Assembly (NCBI RefSeq): GCF_007859305.1
Contig: NZ_VOHE01000006.1
Location: forward strand, 62,001-126,000
Length of the DNA stretch: 64,000 bases
Reading direction: 5' to 3'
DNA from: Luteimonas wenzhouensis
GTDB taxonomy: Bacteria; Pseudomonadota; Gammaproteobacteria; Xanthomonadales; Xanthomonadaceae
Below are positions 17,638-26,200 of this stretch, piece after piece. The notes under the pieces were generated by a model. It worked only from the letters and a program-made list of their open reading frames with translations. It did no database searches and was not told where the DNA came from. Every line of letters starts with the position of its first letter. Within the stretch, counting starts at the first letter, position 1. Both the position numbers and the translations under genes were made by a program.

Positions 17638-20600
17638 ATGCAAGAGCGAGGCGATGCGCTGCGGCGCGCGGTGCGGCTGGGACTGCTGGCCATGGTCGTG
17701 GGCGCCGGCCCGGTGCTGGCTGCCGATGCGACGTTCGAGGTCGAGGGCGGCAGCCTGGAGCAGGTGCTGCCCGAGTTTGCGCGCCAGGCGGGCCTGCAGA
17801 TCATCGCCCCGGCCGGCGAGGCCGGCCGGCCTTCGCCCCAGGTGCCCGCGCTCAGCGGCACCATGGACACGCGCGAGGCGCTCGCGCGCCTGATCGCCAA
17901 CACCGGGCTGGAGGTGGCCGCGGACGACGGCCAGACCATCACCCTGTACCGGCCGCAGGTGCTGGCCTCGCTCGCCGCCGCCCCGGCCCCGCGCCCGCAG
18001 GACGCGACCCCGGCGCCGGAGCCGCCGCCACCGCCGCGCGAGGCCCCGCGCCCCGAGGCAGCGCCGCCCGCGCCGGCACCGGAGGCGACCACGCTCGACC
18101 AGATCACCGTGGTCGGCAGCCAGATCCGCGGCTCGGCCGCGACCGCGATCCTGCCGGTGGTGACCCTGCAGCCGGAACAGATCGAGGCCACTGGCGCGGT
18201 CTCCGGCGACGACCTGTACCGCTCGATCCCGCAGATGGGCGACGTGTCCTTCGTCGGCACCAACGGCGGCAACAGCTCCAACTACGCGCGTGGCGACATC
18301 GCCTCGGTGAACCTGCGTGGCCTGGGCGTGGGCAATACCCTGCTGCTGGTCAACGGCCGCCGCACCGTGGTCCATCCCACCAGCCAGGCCGACGGCAACC
18401 TGGTGCCGGTGCTCACCTACAACGCCAACGCGATCCCGGTCGGCGGCCTGCAGCGGGTGGAAGTGCTGCTTGACGGCGCCGCCGCGATCTACGGCACCGA
18501 CGCGGTGGCGGGCGTGGTCAACAACGTCCTGCGCGACGACATGCACGGCGGCGAGATCACCGTGCAGGCCGGCACCGGCGAGGGCACCGGCCTGCGCGAC
18601 TGGGGCATCAGCGGCATCGTCGGCCGCAACACCGACGACCTGCGCGGCAACCTCACCCTGTCCTTCAACCACTACCGCACCACCGGCATCGATTCCCACG
18701 ACTACGACTGGACGTCGACCGCCGACCGCCGCTTCGACTTCATCGGTACCCGCTTCGAGGGCGACCCGAGCCTGGACGCGCGCAGCGCGACCAGCGCCTG
18801 GGGCAACTTCACCACCGGGACCGGGGTGAGCCGGGACGGCCAGCTGGTCACCTCCGGCGCCGGCGCCTTCCACGTGCAGCCGGTGACCAATACCGCCTGC
18901 GCCGCCGAGCTCGGCGACGGTGTCTGCGTGGCCAGCGGCAGCAAGGCCAGCTCCGGCGCCGACCGCAACCTGCGCTCGGACGCGCAGGCGCAGTGGCCGC
19001 TGTCGCTGACCCCCGAGGTGCGCCGCACCAACCTGTTCCTGACCAGCAAGTGGGCGTTCGACAACGGCATCGAGTTCTTCAGCGAACTCGGCTACTACCA
19101 TGCCGACGCCGACAGCCTGCAGATGCCGGTGAACTCGATCGCCGCGCTGCCGGTGGTGGTGCCGGCCAGCAACTACTGGAATCCCTTCGGCGCCGCCGGC
19201 AGCCCCAACCGCCTCGACGGCCTGGACATCGGCCCCGACGGGCTGCCGGTGACGATCTCCTCCTACCGCTTCGAGCGCCCCACCCGGATCCAGGTGGAGA
19301 ACGAGCAGGTGCGCGCCCTGGCCGGCCTGCGCGGCTCGCACCTGGGCTTCGACTGGGAGTCGGCGCTGCTGTACTCGCGCGCCCAGGTGGTCGACACCCA
19401 GCAGGCGGTGAGCATGACCCTGTTCCAGCAGGCGTTGGCCGACGCCGGCCCCGGCGCCTACAACCCGTTCTGCGGCGGCTGCAACAGCGACGAGGTGCTC
19501 GACCGCTTCTTCGTGGACGCCGTGCGCCGCAGCCGCACCGGGCTGTGGCTGTGGGACTTCAAGGCCTCGCGCCCCGACCTGTTCAGCCTGCCCGCGGGCG
19601 ACGTCGGCATCGCGGTGGGCGTGGAGGCGCGGCATGAAACCCAGCTCGACGACCGCGATCCGCGGGTCGACGGCAGCGTGCTGTTCGTCGACGCGGTGAC
19701 CGCGCGCGAGCTGCCCAGCGACATGTACGGCGTCAGCCCGACCCCGGACACCGAAGGCTCGCGCACGGTGCACGCCGCGTTCGCCGAACTGTCGGTGCCG
19801 CTGGTGTCGCCGGACATGGACGTGCCGCTGGTGCGCTCGCTCGACCTGCAGCTGGCCGGCCGCGCCGAGCGCTACAGCGACTTCGGCAACGTCGCCAAGC
19901 CCAAGCTCGCCCTGGGCTGGGAGCTGGTGGACGGCCTGCGCCTGCGCGCGTCCTGGGCCGAGGGCTTCCGCGCGCCCAACCTCGAGCAGGTCAACGCCAC
20001 CCTGATCAGCCGCTCCAACACCCGCACCGACTACATCCAGTGCGAGGCCGACGTGCGCAGCGGCGCTTCCGACAGCTTCACCAACTGCGCGCACAGCGCC
20101 TCGACCACCGCGCGCCGCTCCGGCAACCCCGACCTCGAGCCCGAGACCTCGACCAACACCAGCGTGGGCATGGTCTGGCAGCCGCGGTTCCTGCCGGAGG
20201 CGGCCGGGCGCTGGCTGTTCTCGGTCGACTACTTCAAGTACGAGCAGGAGGGCATCATCGGCCTGTTCGGCGAGGGCAACGCGCTGACCTTGGACTACCT
20301 GCTGCGGCTGCAGGGCTCGAGCAACCCCAACGTGGTGCGCGCCGACCCGACCGTGGACGACATCGCCCGCTACGCCGGCACCGGCCTGGAGCCGGCGGGC
20401 CGGGTGCTGTACGTGCACGACCGCTACGTGAACCTGCAGCCGCAGACGGTGCGCGGCCTGGACTTCGCGGCCTCGTGGCGTTCGCCGCAGACCGCTGCGG
20501 GGCAGTTCGGCGTGTCGATCAACGGCACCCACGTGATCGAGTTCTACCGCGACCTGTCGCCCGACATCCAGGTGCTGGCCGACGCCCGCGACTCGGGGGT

Positions 20601-20988
20601 GATCGACGGGTCGGTGTTCATCGCCGGCGGCGGCGACCTGCGCGCGCAGGGCGGCACCCCGGAGTGGCGCTGGAGCGGCACGGCCACCTGGCGCCTGGGC
20701 GCCTTCAGCATGGGCGGCAGCCTGCGCTACACCGGCGCGGTCTGGGACACCGGGCTGGCCGACAGCGACGGCAACCGCTGGCAGGTGGACTCGCACACCA
20801 TCGCCAACCTGTTCGCGCGCTACGAGTTCGACGGTCCGGGCTTCGCCGAGGGCCTGTCGGTCAAGTTGGGCGTGAACAACGTCGCCGACAAGCGCCCGCC
20901 GGTGTCGTCCAACGCCTACGGCTACCTGTCCAACCTGTACCAGCCGTACCCGCGCTACTGGTACATGAGCGTGACCAAGTCGTTCTGA
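17638..20988 (+). CDS. TonB-dependent receptor with N-terminal STN signalling domain
   Basis: 1116-residue outer-membrane receptor. After the signal peptide (to about 28) comes a secretin/TonB N-terminal STN domain (about 31-105), a Pro/Ala-rich linker, a TonB-box-like LDQITVVG, the plug (VNLRGLGVGNTLLLVNGRR, then VEVLLDGAAAIYGTDAVAGVVNNVL) and a 22-strand barrel ending in Phe (TKSF). An STN domain marks receptors that signal through FecR to a FecI sigma, and both genes follow directly. The ATG at 17638 is preferred over the adjacent one at 17635 because of GGAGGGA at 17627-17633. The ligand is unknown; the downstream hydrolases suggest an amide- or peptide-like compound rather than only iron. 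Confidence 0.92.
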   Translation: MQERGDALRRAVRLGLLAMVVGAGPVLAADATFEVEGGSLEQVLPEFARQAGLQIIAPAGEAGRPSPQVPALSGTMDTREALARLIANTGLEVAADDGQTITLYRPQVLASLAAAPAPRPQDATPAPEPPPPPREAPRPEAAPPAPAPEATTLDQITVVGSQIRGSAATAILPVVTLQPEQIEATGAVSGDDLYRSIPQMGDVSFVGTNGGNSSNYARGDIASVNLRGLGVGNTLLLVNGRRTVVHPTSQADGNLVPVLTYNANAIPVGGLQRVEVLLDGAAAIYGTDAVAGVVNNVLRDDMHGGEITVQAGTGEGTGLRDWGISGIVGRNTDDLRGNLTLSFNHYRTTGIDSHDYDWTSTADRRFDFIGTRFEGDPSLDARSATSAWGNFTTGTGVSRDGQLVTSGAGAFHVQPVTNTACAAELGDGVCVASGSKASSGADRNLRSDAQAQWPLSLTPEVRRTNLFLTSKWAFDNGIEFFSELGYYHADADSLQMPVNSIAALPVVVPASNYWNPFGAAGSPNRLDGLDIGPDGLPVTISSYRFERPTRIQVENEQVRALAGLRGSHLGFDWESALLYSRAQVVDTQQAVSMTLFQQALADAGPGAYNPFCGGCNSDEVLDRFFVDAVRRSRTGLWLWDFKASRPDLFSLPAGDVGIAVGVEARHETQLDDRDPRVDGSVLFVDAVTARELPSDMYGVSPTPDTEGSRTVHAAFAELSVPLVSPDMDVPLVRSLDLQLAGRAERYSDFGNVAKPKLALGWELVDGLRLRASWAEGFRAPNLEQVNATLISRSNTRTDYIQCEADVRSGASDSFTNCAHSASTTARRSGNPDLEPETSTNTSVGMVWQPRFLPEAAGRWLFSVDYFKYEQEGIIGLFGEGNALTLDYLLRLQGSSNPNVVRADPTVDDIARYAGTGLEPAGRVLYVHDRYVNLQPQTVRGLDFAASWRSPQTAAGQFGVSINGTHVIEFYRDLSPDIQVLADARDSGVIDGSVFIAGGGDLRAQGGTPEWRWSGTATWRLGAFSMGGSLRYTGAVWDTGLADSDGNRWQVDSHTIANLFARYEFDGPGFAEGLSVKLGVNNVADKRPPVSSNAYGYLSNLYQPYPRYWYMSVTKSF

Positions 20989-21614
20989 TGGCCACGCGGG
21001 ACCCGGACGCGCGCGCGCAGTCACCGCTGCCGGAGGGCCGGACGGCCTGGCTGGCCGAGCACGTGCTGCCGCACGAGCCGGCGCTCAGGGGCTGGCTGCG
21101 CGAGCGACTGGCGCTGGCGCCGGCCGACGTCGACGACGTGGTCCAGGAAAGCTATGCCCGGCTGGCGGGGATGGGTGCGGTGGACCACGTGGCCGAGCCG
21201 CGCGCCTACCTGTTCACGGTGGCGCGCTCGCTGGTGCAGCAGCAGCTGCGGCGCAGGCAGGTGGTGGCGATCGAGACCATGGCCGAGCTCGACGGGCTCG
21301 GCGCGGAGGCGCCCCAGGCCTCCCCGGAACGGGTCGCCTCGGCGCGCGAGCAGCTGGCGCTGGCGCAGCGGCTGCTCGCGGCGATGCCCGCGCGCTGCCG
21401 CCAGGTGTTCCGCCTGCGCCGGATCGAAGGGCTGTCGCAGCGCGAGGTGTCCGAGCGCCTGCGGATCAGCCAGAGCACCGTGGAAAAGCACATGATCCGG
21501 GCGTTGCGGCTGATGATGGACGGGATCAGCGCCGCCCCGGCCGGCGACGGGCAGGTGCCCGGGGCCGGGGTGGACCACATCGGGCGCGAGGAACGAGCGC
21601 ATGGCCAAGGTTGA
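20988..21614 (+). CDS. FecI-type ECF sigma factor
   Basis: 208-residue extracytoplasmic-function sigma factor. The region 2 segment DVDDVVQESYARLAGM and region 4 segment QVFRLRRIEGLSQREVSERLRISQSTVEKHM (helix-turn-helix for the -35 element) are both intact. The start overlaps the receptor stop (TGATG), indicating coupling. It should direct RNA polymerase to the receptor operon when released or activated by FecR. It overlaps fecR by 14 nt. Confidence 0.92.
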   Translation: MATRDPDARAQSPLPEGRTAWLAEHVLPHEPALRGWLRERLALAPADVDDVVQESYARLAGMGAVDHVAEPRAYLFTVARSLVQQQLRRRQVVAIETMAELDGLGAEAPQASPERVASAREQLALAQRLLAAMPARCRQVFRLRRIEGLSQREVSERLRISQSTVEKHMIRALRLMMDGISAAPAGDGQVPGAGVDHIGREERAHGQG

Positions 21615-22575
21615 TCGCGACGACATCGACGCCACCGCCGCCGCCTGGGTGGTGCGTGAAGACCGGGGGCCGCTGGCGGAGGCCGAGCGCCTGGAGCGCG
21701 ACCGCTGGCTGGCCGCGTCGTCGCGGCATTTCGGCGCCTACGCCCGCGCGCGCGCGGTGCTGGCCTGGAGCGGGCGCGCGTCCGCCCCCGCGGCGGCCGC
21801 CCGGCGACCGCGCTGGCCGCTGGCGGTGGCGGCGAGCCTGCTGGCGGTGCTGGCGGCGGGCGCGTGGCTGGCCTGGCCGCAGGGCACGCTGCACCAGACC
21901 GGGCGTGGCCAGATCCTGCGGATCGCGCTGGAGGACGGCTCCACCGCCACGCTCGACGCGGACACCCGCCTGCGGGTCCACTACGGTGCCCGTGGGCGCG
22001 AGCTGCGCCTGCTGCGCGGCACCGCCCTGTTCGACGTCGCCCCCGACCCCGACCGTCCGTTCTCGGTCGAGGCCGGTGGCGCCCGGGTCACCGCCGTGGG
22101 CACGCGTTTCAGCGTCGGCATGGACCGGCTGGGCCGCACCGCCGGTCCGGTCGAGGTGCTCGTCAGCGAAGGCGTGGTGGACGTGGCCGACGGCGGCCGC
22201 CATCCGGTGCCCGCGCGCCTGCAGGCCGGCATGCGCGCGCTGGTGCGGCCGACCGCGGGGGTGGAGATCGCCCCGGTCGGGGAACAGGAGCTCGACCAGC
22301 GCCTGATGTGGCGCGAGGGCATGCTGGCCTTCAACGGCGACACGCTGTCGGTGGCCGCGGCCCGGTTCCGCCACTACAGCGACATCCCGATCCTGATCGA
22401 CGACCCGGACGTGGGCAGTCGCCGCGTCGTCGGCCTGTACCCGGCCGCCGACCCGGTCGGCTTCGCCCGCAACGTGGCCCTGAGCCTGGGCCTGGAAGTG
22501 CAGCAGGTGGGCGACGGCATCCGGCTGTCCGCGCCGCGCGCGCCGCAGCGGCCGCCGGGCCGCGAACTGCAGTGA
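21601..22575 (+). CDS. FecR-type anti-sigma/signal transducer
   Basis: 324 residues. The cytoplasmic N-terminal domain (DATAAAWVVREDRGPLAEAERLE, then W-x-A-S-S-R-H-F-G-A-Y, DUF4880-like) binds the sigma factor. One membrane helix lies at 72-91, followed by a periplasmic FecR beta domain (RIALEDGSTATLDADTRLRV, then VTAVGTRFSV) and a C-terminal secretin-like part (VAAARFRHYSDIPILID) that should contact the receptor STN domain. It overlaps the sigma gene by 14 nt and is followed after 11 nt by the amidohydrolase, so signalling and catabolic genes look co-transcribed. Confidence 0.92.
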   Translation: MAKVDRDDIDATAAAWVVREDRGPLAEAERLERDRWLAASSRHFGAYARARAVLAWSGRASAPAAAARRPRWPLAVAASLLAVLAAGAWLAWPQGTLHQTGRGQILRIALEDGSTATLDADTRLRVHYGARGRELRLLRGTALFDVAPDPDRPFSVEAGGARVTAVGTRFSVGMDRLGRTAGPVEVLVSEGVVDVADGGRHPVPARLQAGMRALVRPTAGVEIAPVGEQELDQRLMWREGMLAFNGDTLSVAAARFRHYSDIPILIDDPDVGSRRVVGLYPAADPVGFARNVALSLGLEVQQVGDGIRLSAPRAPQRPPGRELQ

Positions 22576-22586
22576 GGCCGGGCACG

Positions 22587-24389
22587 ATGCCGCGCGGGTG
22601 GGCCCGCGTCCTGGTCGCGCTGCTGGCGCTGGCGCTGGCCGGTGCCGCGCAGGCGGACGTGCTGGTCCGTGGCGCGCAGGTGTTCGACCCCGACACCGGC
22701 ACGGCCGCGGTCGCCGACGTGCTGGTGCGCGGCGACCGGGTGGAGCAGGTCGGCCCCGCCCTGGCCGCGCCCGACGGCGTGCGCGTGGTCGAGGCCGCCG
22801 GCCTGGCGCTGGTGCCCGGCCTGCTGGACCTGCACACCCACTGGACCCCCAATACCCGGCCCTCGGCCGTGCCGGCGGTGGCCAACGCCTACCTGGACGC
22901 GGGGGTGACCACGGTCACCGACTACCACCAGGCGCCCGAGGCGCACGCGCCGCGGCGCGCATGGCTGGCGCGGCTGGCCGCGCCCACCGTCCGGTTCGGC
23001 GCCCGGATCAGCACGCCGCTGGGCCACGGTGCCGACTGGGCCGACCAGGCCACCACCCGCTGGGTCAACTCGCCCGCCGCCGCGCGCGCGGCGGTGGATG
23101 CGATCGCCGCCTACCGGCCGGACTTCATCAAGGCCTTCACCGACGGCTGGCGCTACGGCAACGCCGCCGACAACACCAGCATGGACGAGGCCACCCTCGC
23201 CGCCCTGGTGGACCAGGCGCACCGCCACGGCATCCGCGTGTTCAGCCACACGGTGACGGTGGAGCGGGCGAAGCAGGCTGCGCGCGCGGGCGTGGACCTG
23301 ATCGCACACAGCGTGTTGGACCGCGCGGTCGACGACGAGCTGGTGGCGCTGATGCGCGAACACGGCACCGCCTACGGACCGACGCTGGCGGTGTACGAAC
23401 CGGTGCGCATCGGCGATGCCGCGCCCGCCGACCCCGGGGCCCCGGTGCTGCAGCGGCGCCGCGCCAACTTCGCCGTCGCCCTGGCCAACGTGAAGCGGCT
23501 GCACGAGGCCGGCGTGCCGGTGGTGGTGGCCACCGACGCCGGCATGCCCGGCACCCCGCACGGGCGCGCCACCACCCGCGAGCTGGAGCTGCTGGTGCGC
23601 GCCGGGCTGTCGCCGGCCGAGGCGCTGCGCGCGGCCACCGCCACCGCCGCGCGGGTCCTGGGCATGGACGACCGCGGCCGGATCGCGCCTGGCATGCGCG
23701 CCGACCTGGTGCTGGTCGAGGGCGAGCCCTGGCGCGACGTGGCCGCGATGCAACGCGTGCGGCGGGTGTTCCTGGCCGGCGTCGAGGTCACCGGCCCCGA
23801 CGCGCGCCGCCCGGCCGACAACGCCCGCCAGCACCTGCCGCCGGTGGCGCTGCCGGCGCTGATCGACGACTTCGAGCGCGACGACGGCCGCACCGCGCTC
23901 GGCACCCTGCGCATCACCGACGCCGACGGCGGCAACGACCGCACCTGGCAGTCGAGCCTGCGCATCGCCCGCGCCGACGGCCCGGGCCACGTGCTCTCCA
24001 CCCACGCCCGGCTGTCGCATTCGCCGCGCGCCTTCGCCGCGGTGCTGCTGCCGCTCACCCGCGGCTCGGTCGGCCCGGCCGACCTGGGCGCCTGGGCCGG
24101 GCTGTCGTTCCGCGCCCGCGGCGAGGCCCGGCGCATCCAGGTCGAGGTCCGCGGCCAGGACGGGCGACGCTGGGCGCACCGGTTCGAGCTCGGGCCGCAG
24201 TGGCGCGACTACCGGGTCGGCTGGGACGCGTTCGCCGGCCTGCCGCCGTGGCGCGGTGACGGTCCACCGCCGGACTGGCGCCCCGACGACGCGCTGCAGA
24301 TCGGCTTCTCGGTCGGCGGCGAGCCGGGCGGCGAGGCCTGGTTCGAACTCGACGACGTGCGCCTGTTCGACGCCGGGGTGCTGCCGTGA
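22587..24389 (+). CDS. secreted amidohydrolase with C-terminal beta-sandwich domain
   Basis: 600 residues with a signal peptide (LVALLALALAGAAQA). Amidohydrolase-superfamily metalloenzyme. The first metal site is LDLHTHW (His83, His85). A lysine in DFIKAFTDGW could be the bridging carbamylated residue. Later ligands sit in FSHTVT and AHSVLD, and the catalytic Asp in VVATDAGMPG. The family is imidazolonepropionase/prolidase-like (about 25-420). After about 430 a second domain begins (LIDDFERDDGRTALGTLRI) with the look of a CIA30/galactose-binding-like beta-sandwich. Substrate unknown, probably an amide or cyclic amide. It overlaps the next gene by ATGA. Confidence 0.85.
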   Translation: MPRGWARVLVALLALALAGAAQADVLVRGAQVFDPDTGTAAVADVLVRGDRVEQVGPALAAPDGVRVVEAAGLALVPGLLDLHTHWTPNTRPSAVPAVANAYLDAGVTTVTDYHQAPEAHAPRRAWLARLAAPTVRFGARISTPLGHGADWADQATTRWVNSPAAARAAVDAIAAYRPDFIKAFTDGWRYGNAADNTSMDEATLAALVDQAHRHGIRVFSHTVTVERAKQAARAGVDLIAHSVLDRAVDDELVALMREHGTAYGPTLAVYEPVRIGDAAPADPGAPVLQRRRANFAVALANVKRLHEAGVPVVVATDAGMPGTPHGRATTRELELLVRAGLSPAEALRAATATAARVLGMDDRGRIAPGMRADLVLVEGEPWRDVAAMQRVRRVFLAGVEVTGPDARRPADNARQHLPPVALPALIDDFERDDGRTALGTLRITDADGGNDRTWQSSLRIARADGPGHVLSTHARLSHSPRAFAAVLLPLTRGSVGPADLGAWAGLSFRARGEARRIQVEVRGQDGRRWAHRFELGPQWRDYRVGWDAFAGLPPWRGDGPPPDWRPDDALQIGFSVGGEPGGEAWFELDDVRLFDAGVLP

Positions 24390-25852
24390 TCCGGACGCTG
24401 CGCCTGGTCGCGGCCGTGGCCTGCCTGGCGGCGTCGGCGCCGCTGGCGCGCGCGGCCGACGTCGACCTCCACGCCGCGAAGGCGCGGGTGCGCGCGGCGG
24501 TCGAGGCCTGGGCCGGACCGCAGGACGCCCTGGCCCAGGCGCTGTGGGAACGGCCCGAGCTGGGCTATCGGGAACACGCCGGCTCGGCGCTGCTGCAGGA
24601 GCGCCTGCGCGAGGCGGGGTTCGAGGTCGAGGCGGGCGTGGCCGGGATCCCGACCGCCTTCGTCGCCCGCGCCGGGCGGCGCGGGAACGGCCCGGTGATC
24701 GCGCTGCTGGCGGAGATGGACGCACTGCCGGGCATGTCCCAGCAGGCGGTGCCGGTGGCCTCGCCGGTGCCGGGCCAGGACGCCGGCCACGCCTGCGGCC
24801 ACAACCTGTTCGGCGCCGCCGCGGTGGGCGCGGCGCGCGCGATCGCCGGCTGGCTGCGCGAGGGCGGCCACCCGGGGGAGGTCCGGGTCTACGGCACCCC
24901 GGCCGAGGAGGGCGGCTCGGGCAAGGTGTTCATGGTCCGCGCCGGCCTGTTCGATGACGTCGACGTGGTGCTGCACTGGCACCCGGCCGATGCCAACTCC
25001 GCCGCCCAGTCCACGAGCCTGGCCAACATCAGCGGCAAGTTCCGCTTCCACGGCGTGGCCGCGCACGCCGCGATCTCGCCCGAGCGCGGCCGCTCCGCAC
25101 TCGATGGCGTGGAAGCGCTCAACCACATGGCCAACCTGCTGCGCGAGCACGTGCCCGAGGGCACCCGCATCCACTACGCGGTCACCGACGGCGGCCGCGC
25201 GCCGAACGTGGTCCCGGCGCGCGCCGAGGCGTACTACTACGTGCGCCACCACGATGCCGAGGTAGTGCGCGACGTGTTCGCGCGGCTGCACGACGCCGCC
25301 CGCGGCGCGGCGCTGGGCACCGGCACCACGGTCGAGTTCGAGCCGCTGGGCGGGGTCCACGGGCTGCTGCCCAACGACACCCTGGGCCAGGTGCTCGACC
25401 GCGCGCTGCGGGAGGTCGGCGGCGTGCACTACGACGAGGACGACCTCGCCTTCGCCCGCGCGCTGCAGCCATCGCTGGACGTGCCCAGGCCGGTCGAGTC
25501 CGCGCTCGAGGTCGCGCCGTACCGCAGCGACGTGCGGGGGCTGGCGTCCACCGACGTGGGCGACGTGAGCCGGGTGGTGCCGACCGCCGGCCTGTCCACG
25601 GCGACCTGGGTGCCCGGCACCCCGGCGCACAGCTGGCAGGCGGTGGCCGCCTCGGGCACGGCGATCGGGCGGCGCGGGGCGCGCAACGCGGCCGCGGCGC
25701 TGGCCATGGCCGCGGTCGAGCTGTACCTGCGGCCGGACCTGGTGCAGGCGGCGCGGGCGGAGTTCGTCCGGGCGCGCGGCGACGCCGGCTACCGGCCCCT
25801 GCTGCAGCGCGAGGTGCCGCCGCTCGACTATCGCGGGCCGGCTGCGCCCTGA
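24386..25852 (+). CDS. M20 family amidohydrolase (AbgB-like)
   Basis: 488 residues with a signal peptide (VAAVACLAASAPLARA). M20D di-zinc amidase with metal-site motifs AEMDALPGM, GHACGHNLFG and PAEEGGSGK. Dimerisation (lid) domain about 220-330, starting at GKFRFHGVAAHAA. Closest by eye to p-aminobenzoyl-glutamate hydrolase subunit B and indole-3-acetyl-amino-acid hydrolases, which cleave N-acyl-amino-acid bonds. It overlaps the amidohydrolase by 4 nt and ends the TonB-receptor operon, so it likely acts in the periplasm on the imported compound. Confidence 0.9.
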   Translation: MIRTLRLVAAVACLAASAPLARAADVDLHAAKARVRAAVEAWAGPQDALAQALWERPELGYREHAGSALLQERLREAGFEVEAGVAGIPTAFVARAGRRGNGPVIALLAEMDALPGMSQQAVPVASPVPGQDAGHACGHNLFGAAAVGAARAIAGWLREGGHPGEVRVYGTPAEEGGSGKVFMVRAGLFDDVDVVLHWHPADANSAAQSTSLANISGKFRFHGVAAHAAISPERGRSALDGVEALNHMANLLREHVPEGTRIHYAVTDGGRAPNVVPARAEAYYYVRHHDAEVVRDVFARLHDAARGAALGTGTTVEFEPLGGVHGLLPNDTLGQVLDRALREVGGVHYDEDDLAFARALQPSLDVPRPVESALEVAPYRSDVRGLASTDVGDVSRVVPTAGLSTATWVPGTPAHSWQAVAASGTAIGRRGARNAAAALAMAAVELYLRPDLVQAARAEFVRARGDAGYRPLLQREVPPLDYRGPAAP

Positions 25853-25882
25853 GCCCCGGGCCGCAGGCGGGCGGCGGCAGGC

Positions 25883-26089
25883 TCAGTCCGCGCCGGGATG
25901 GCGCGCGCGCCACTGCGCGAGCCGCTCGCGGTAGTCCGCCAGGGCCTCGTCGTACAGGTCGTATACGCAGGGGTCGCAGCCGCCGCCGCAGCAGTCGCCG
26001 GGCAGCGGCCGCTCCGGCGGCACCGGGCGCGGGTCGCCGGGGTCGGCCGGCCCCGGCGGACCGGGCGCGGGCGCGGGCGGGATCGACAT
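25883..26089 (-). CDS. oxidoreductase-like domain small protein
   Basis: 68 residues. Pro-rich N-terminus, then DCCGGGCDPCVYDLYDEAL with four cysteines in a CC-x3-C-x2-C pattern and YRERLAQWRARH. This is the signature of the 'oxidoreductase-like' (Oxidored_like) domain, also present in eukaryotic mitochondrial proteins. The Cys cluster could bind metal or an iron-sulfur centre. The ATG at 26089 was chosen; a longer frame to 26158 adds an untypical basic stretch. Convergent with the M20 gene, divergent from the cyclase. Confidence 0.85.
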   Translation of the reverse strand: MSIPPAPAPGPPGPADPGDPRPVPPERPLPGDCCGGGCDPCVYDLYDEALADYRERLAQWRARHPGAD

Positions 26090-26200
26090 GCCGCCATGGT
26101 CGCGCGTACGGTCGTCACGGTTCAAACCTTCCGCGCAGCGCGCAGCGGGCCCCGCCACGTAGAATCGGCGCCGAACGTGAACAGGGGCACGTGCGCTTCC

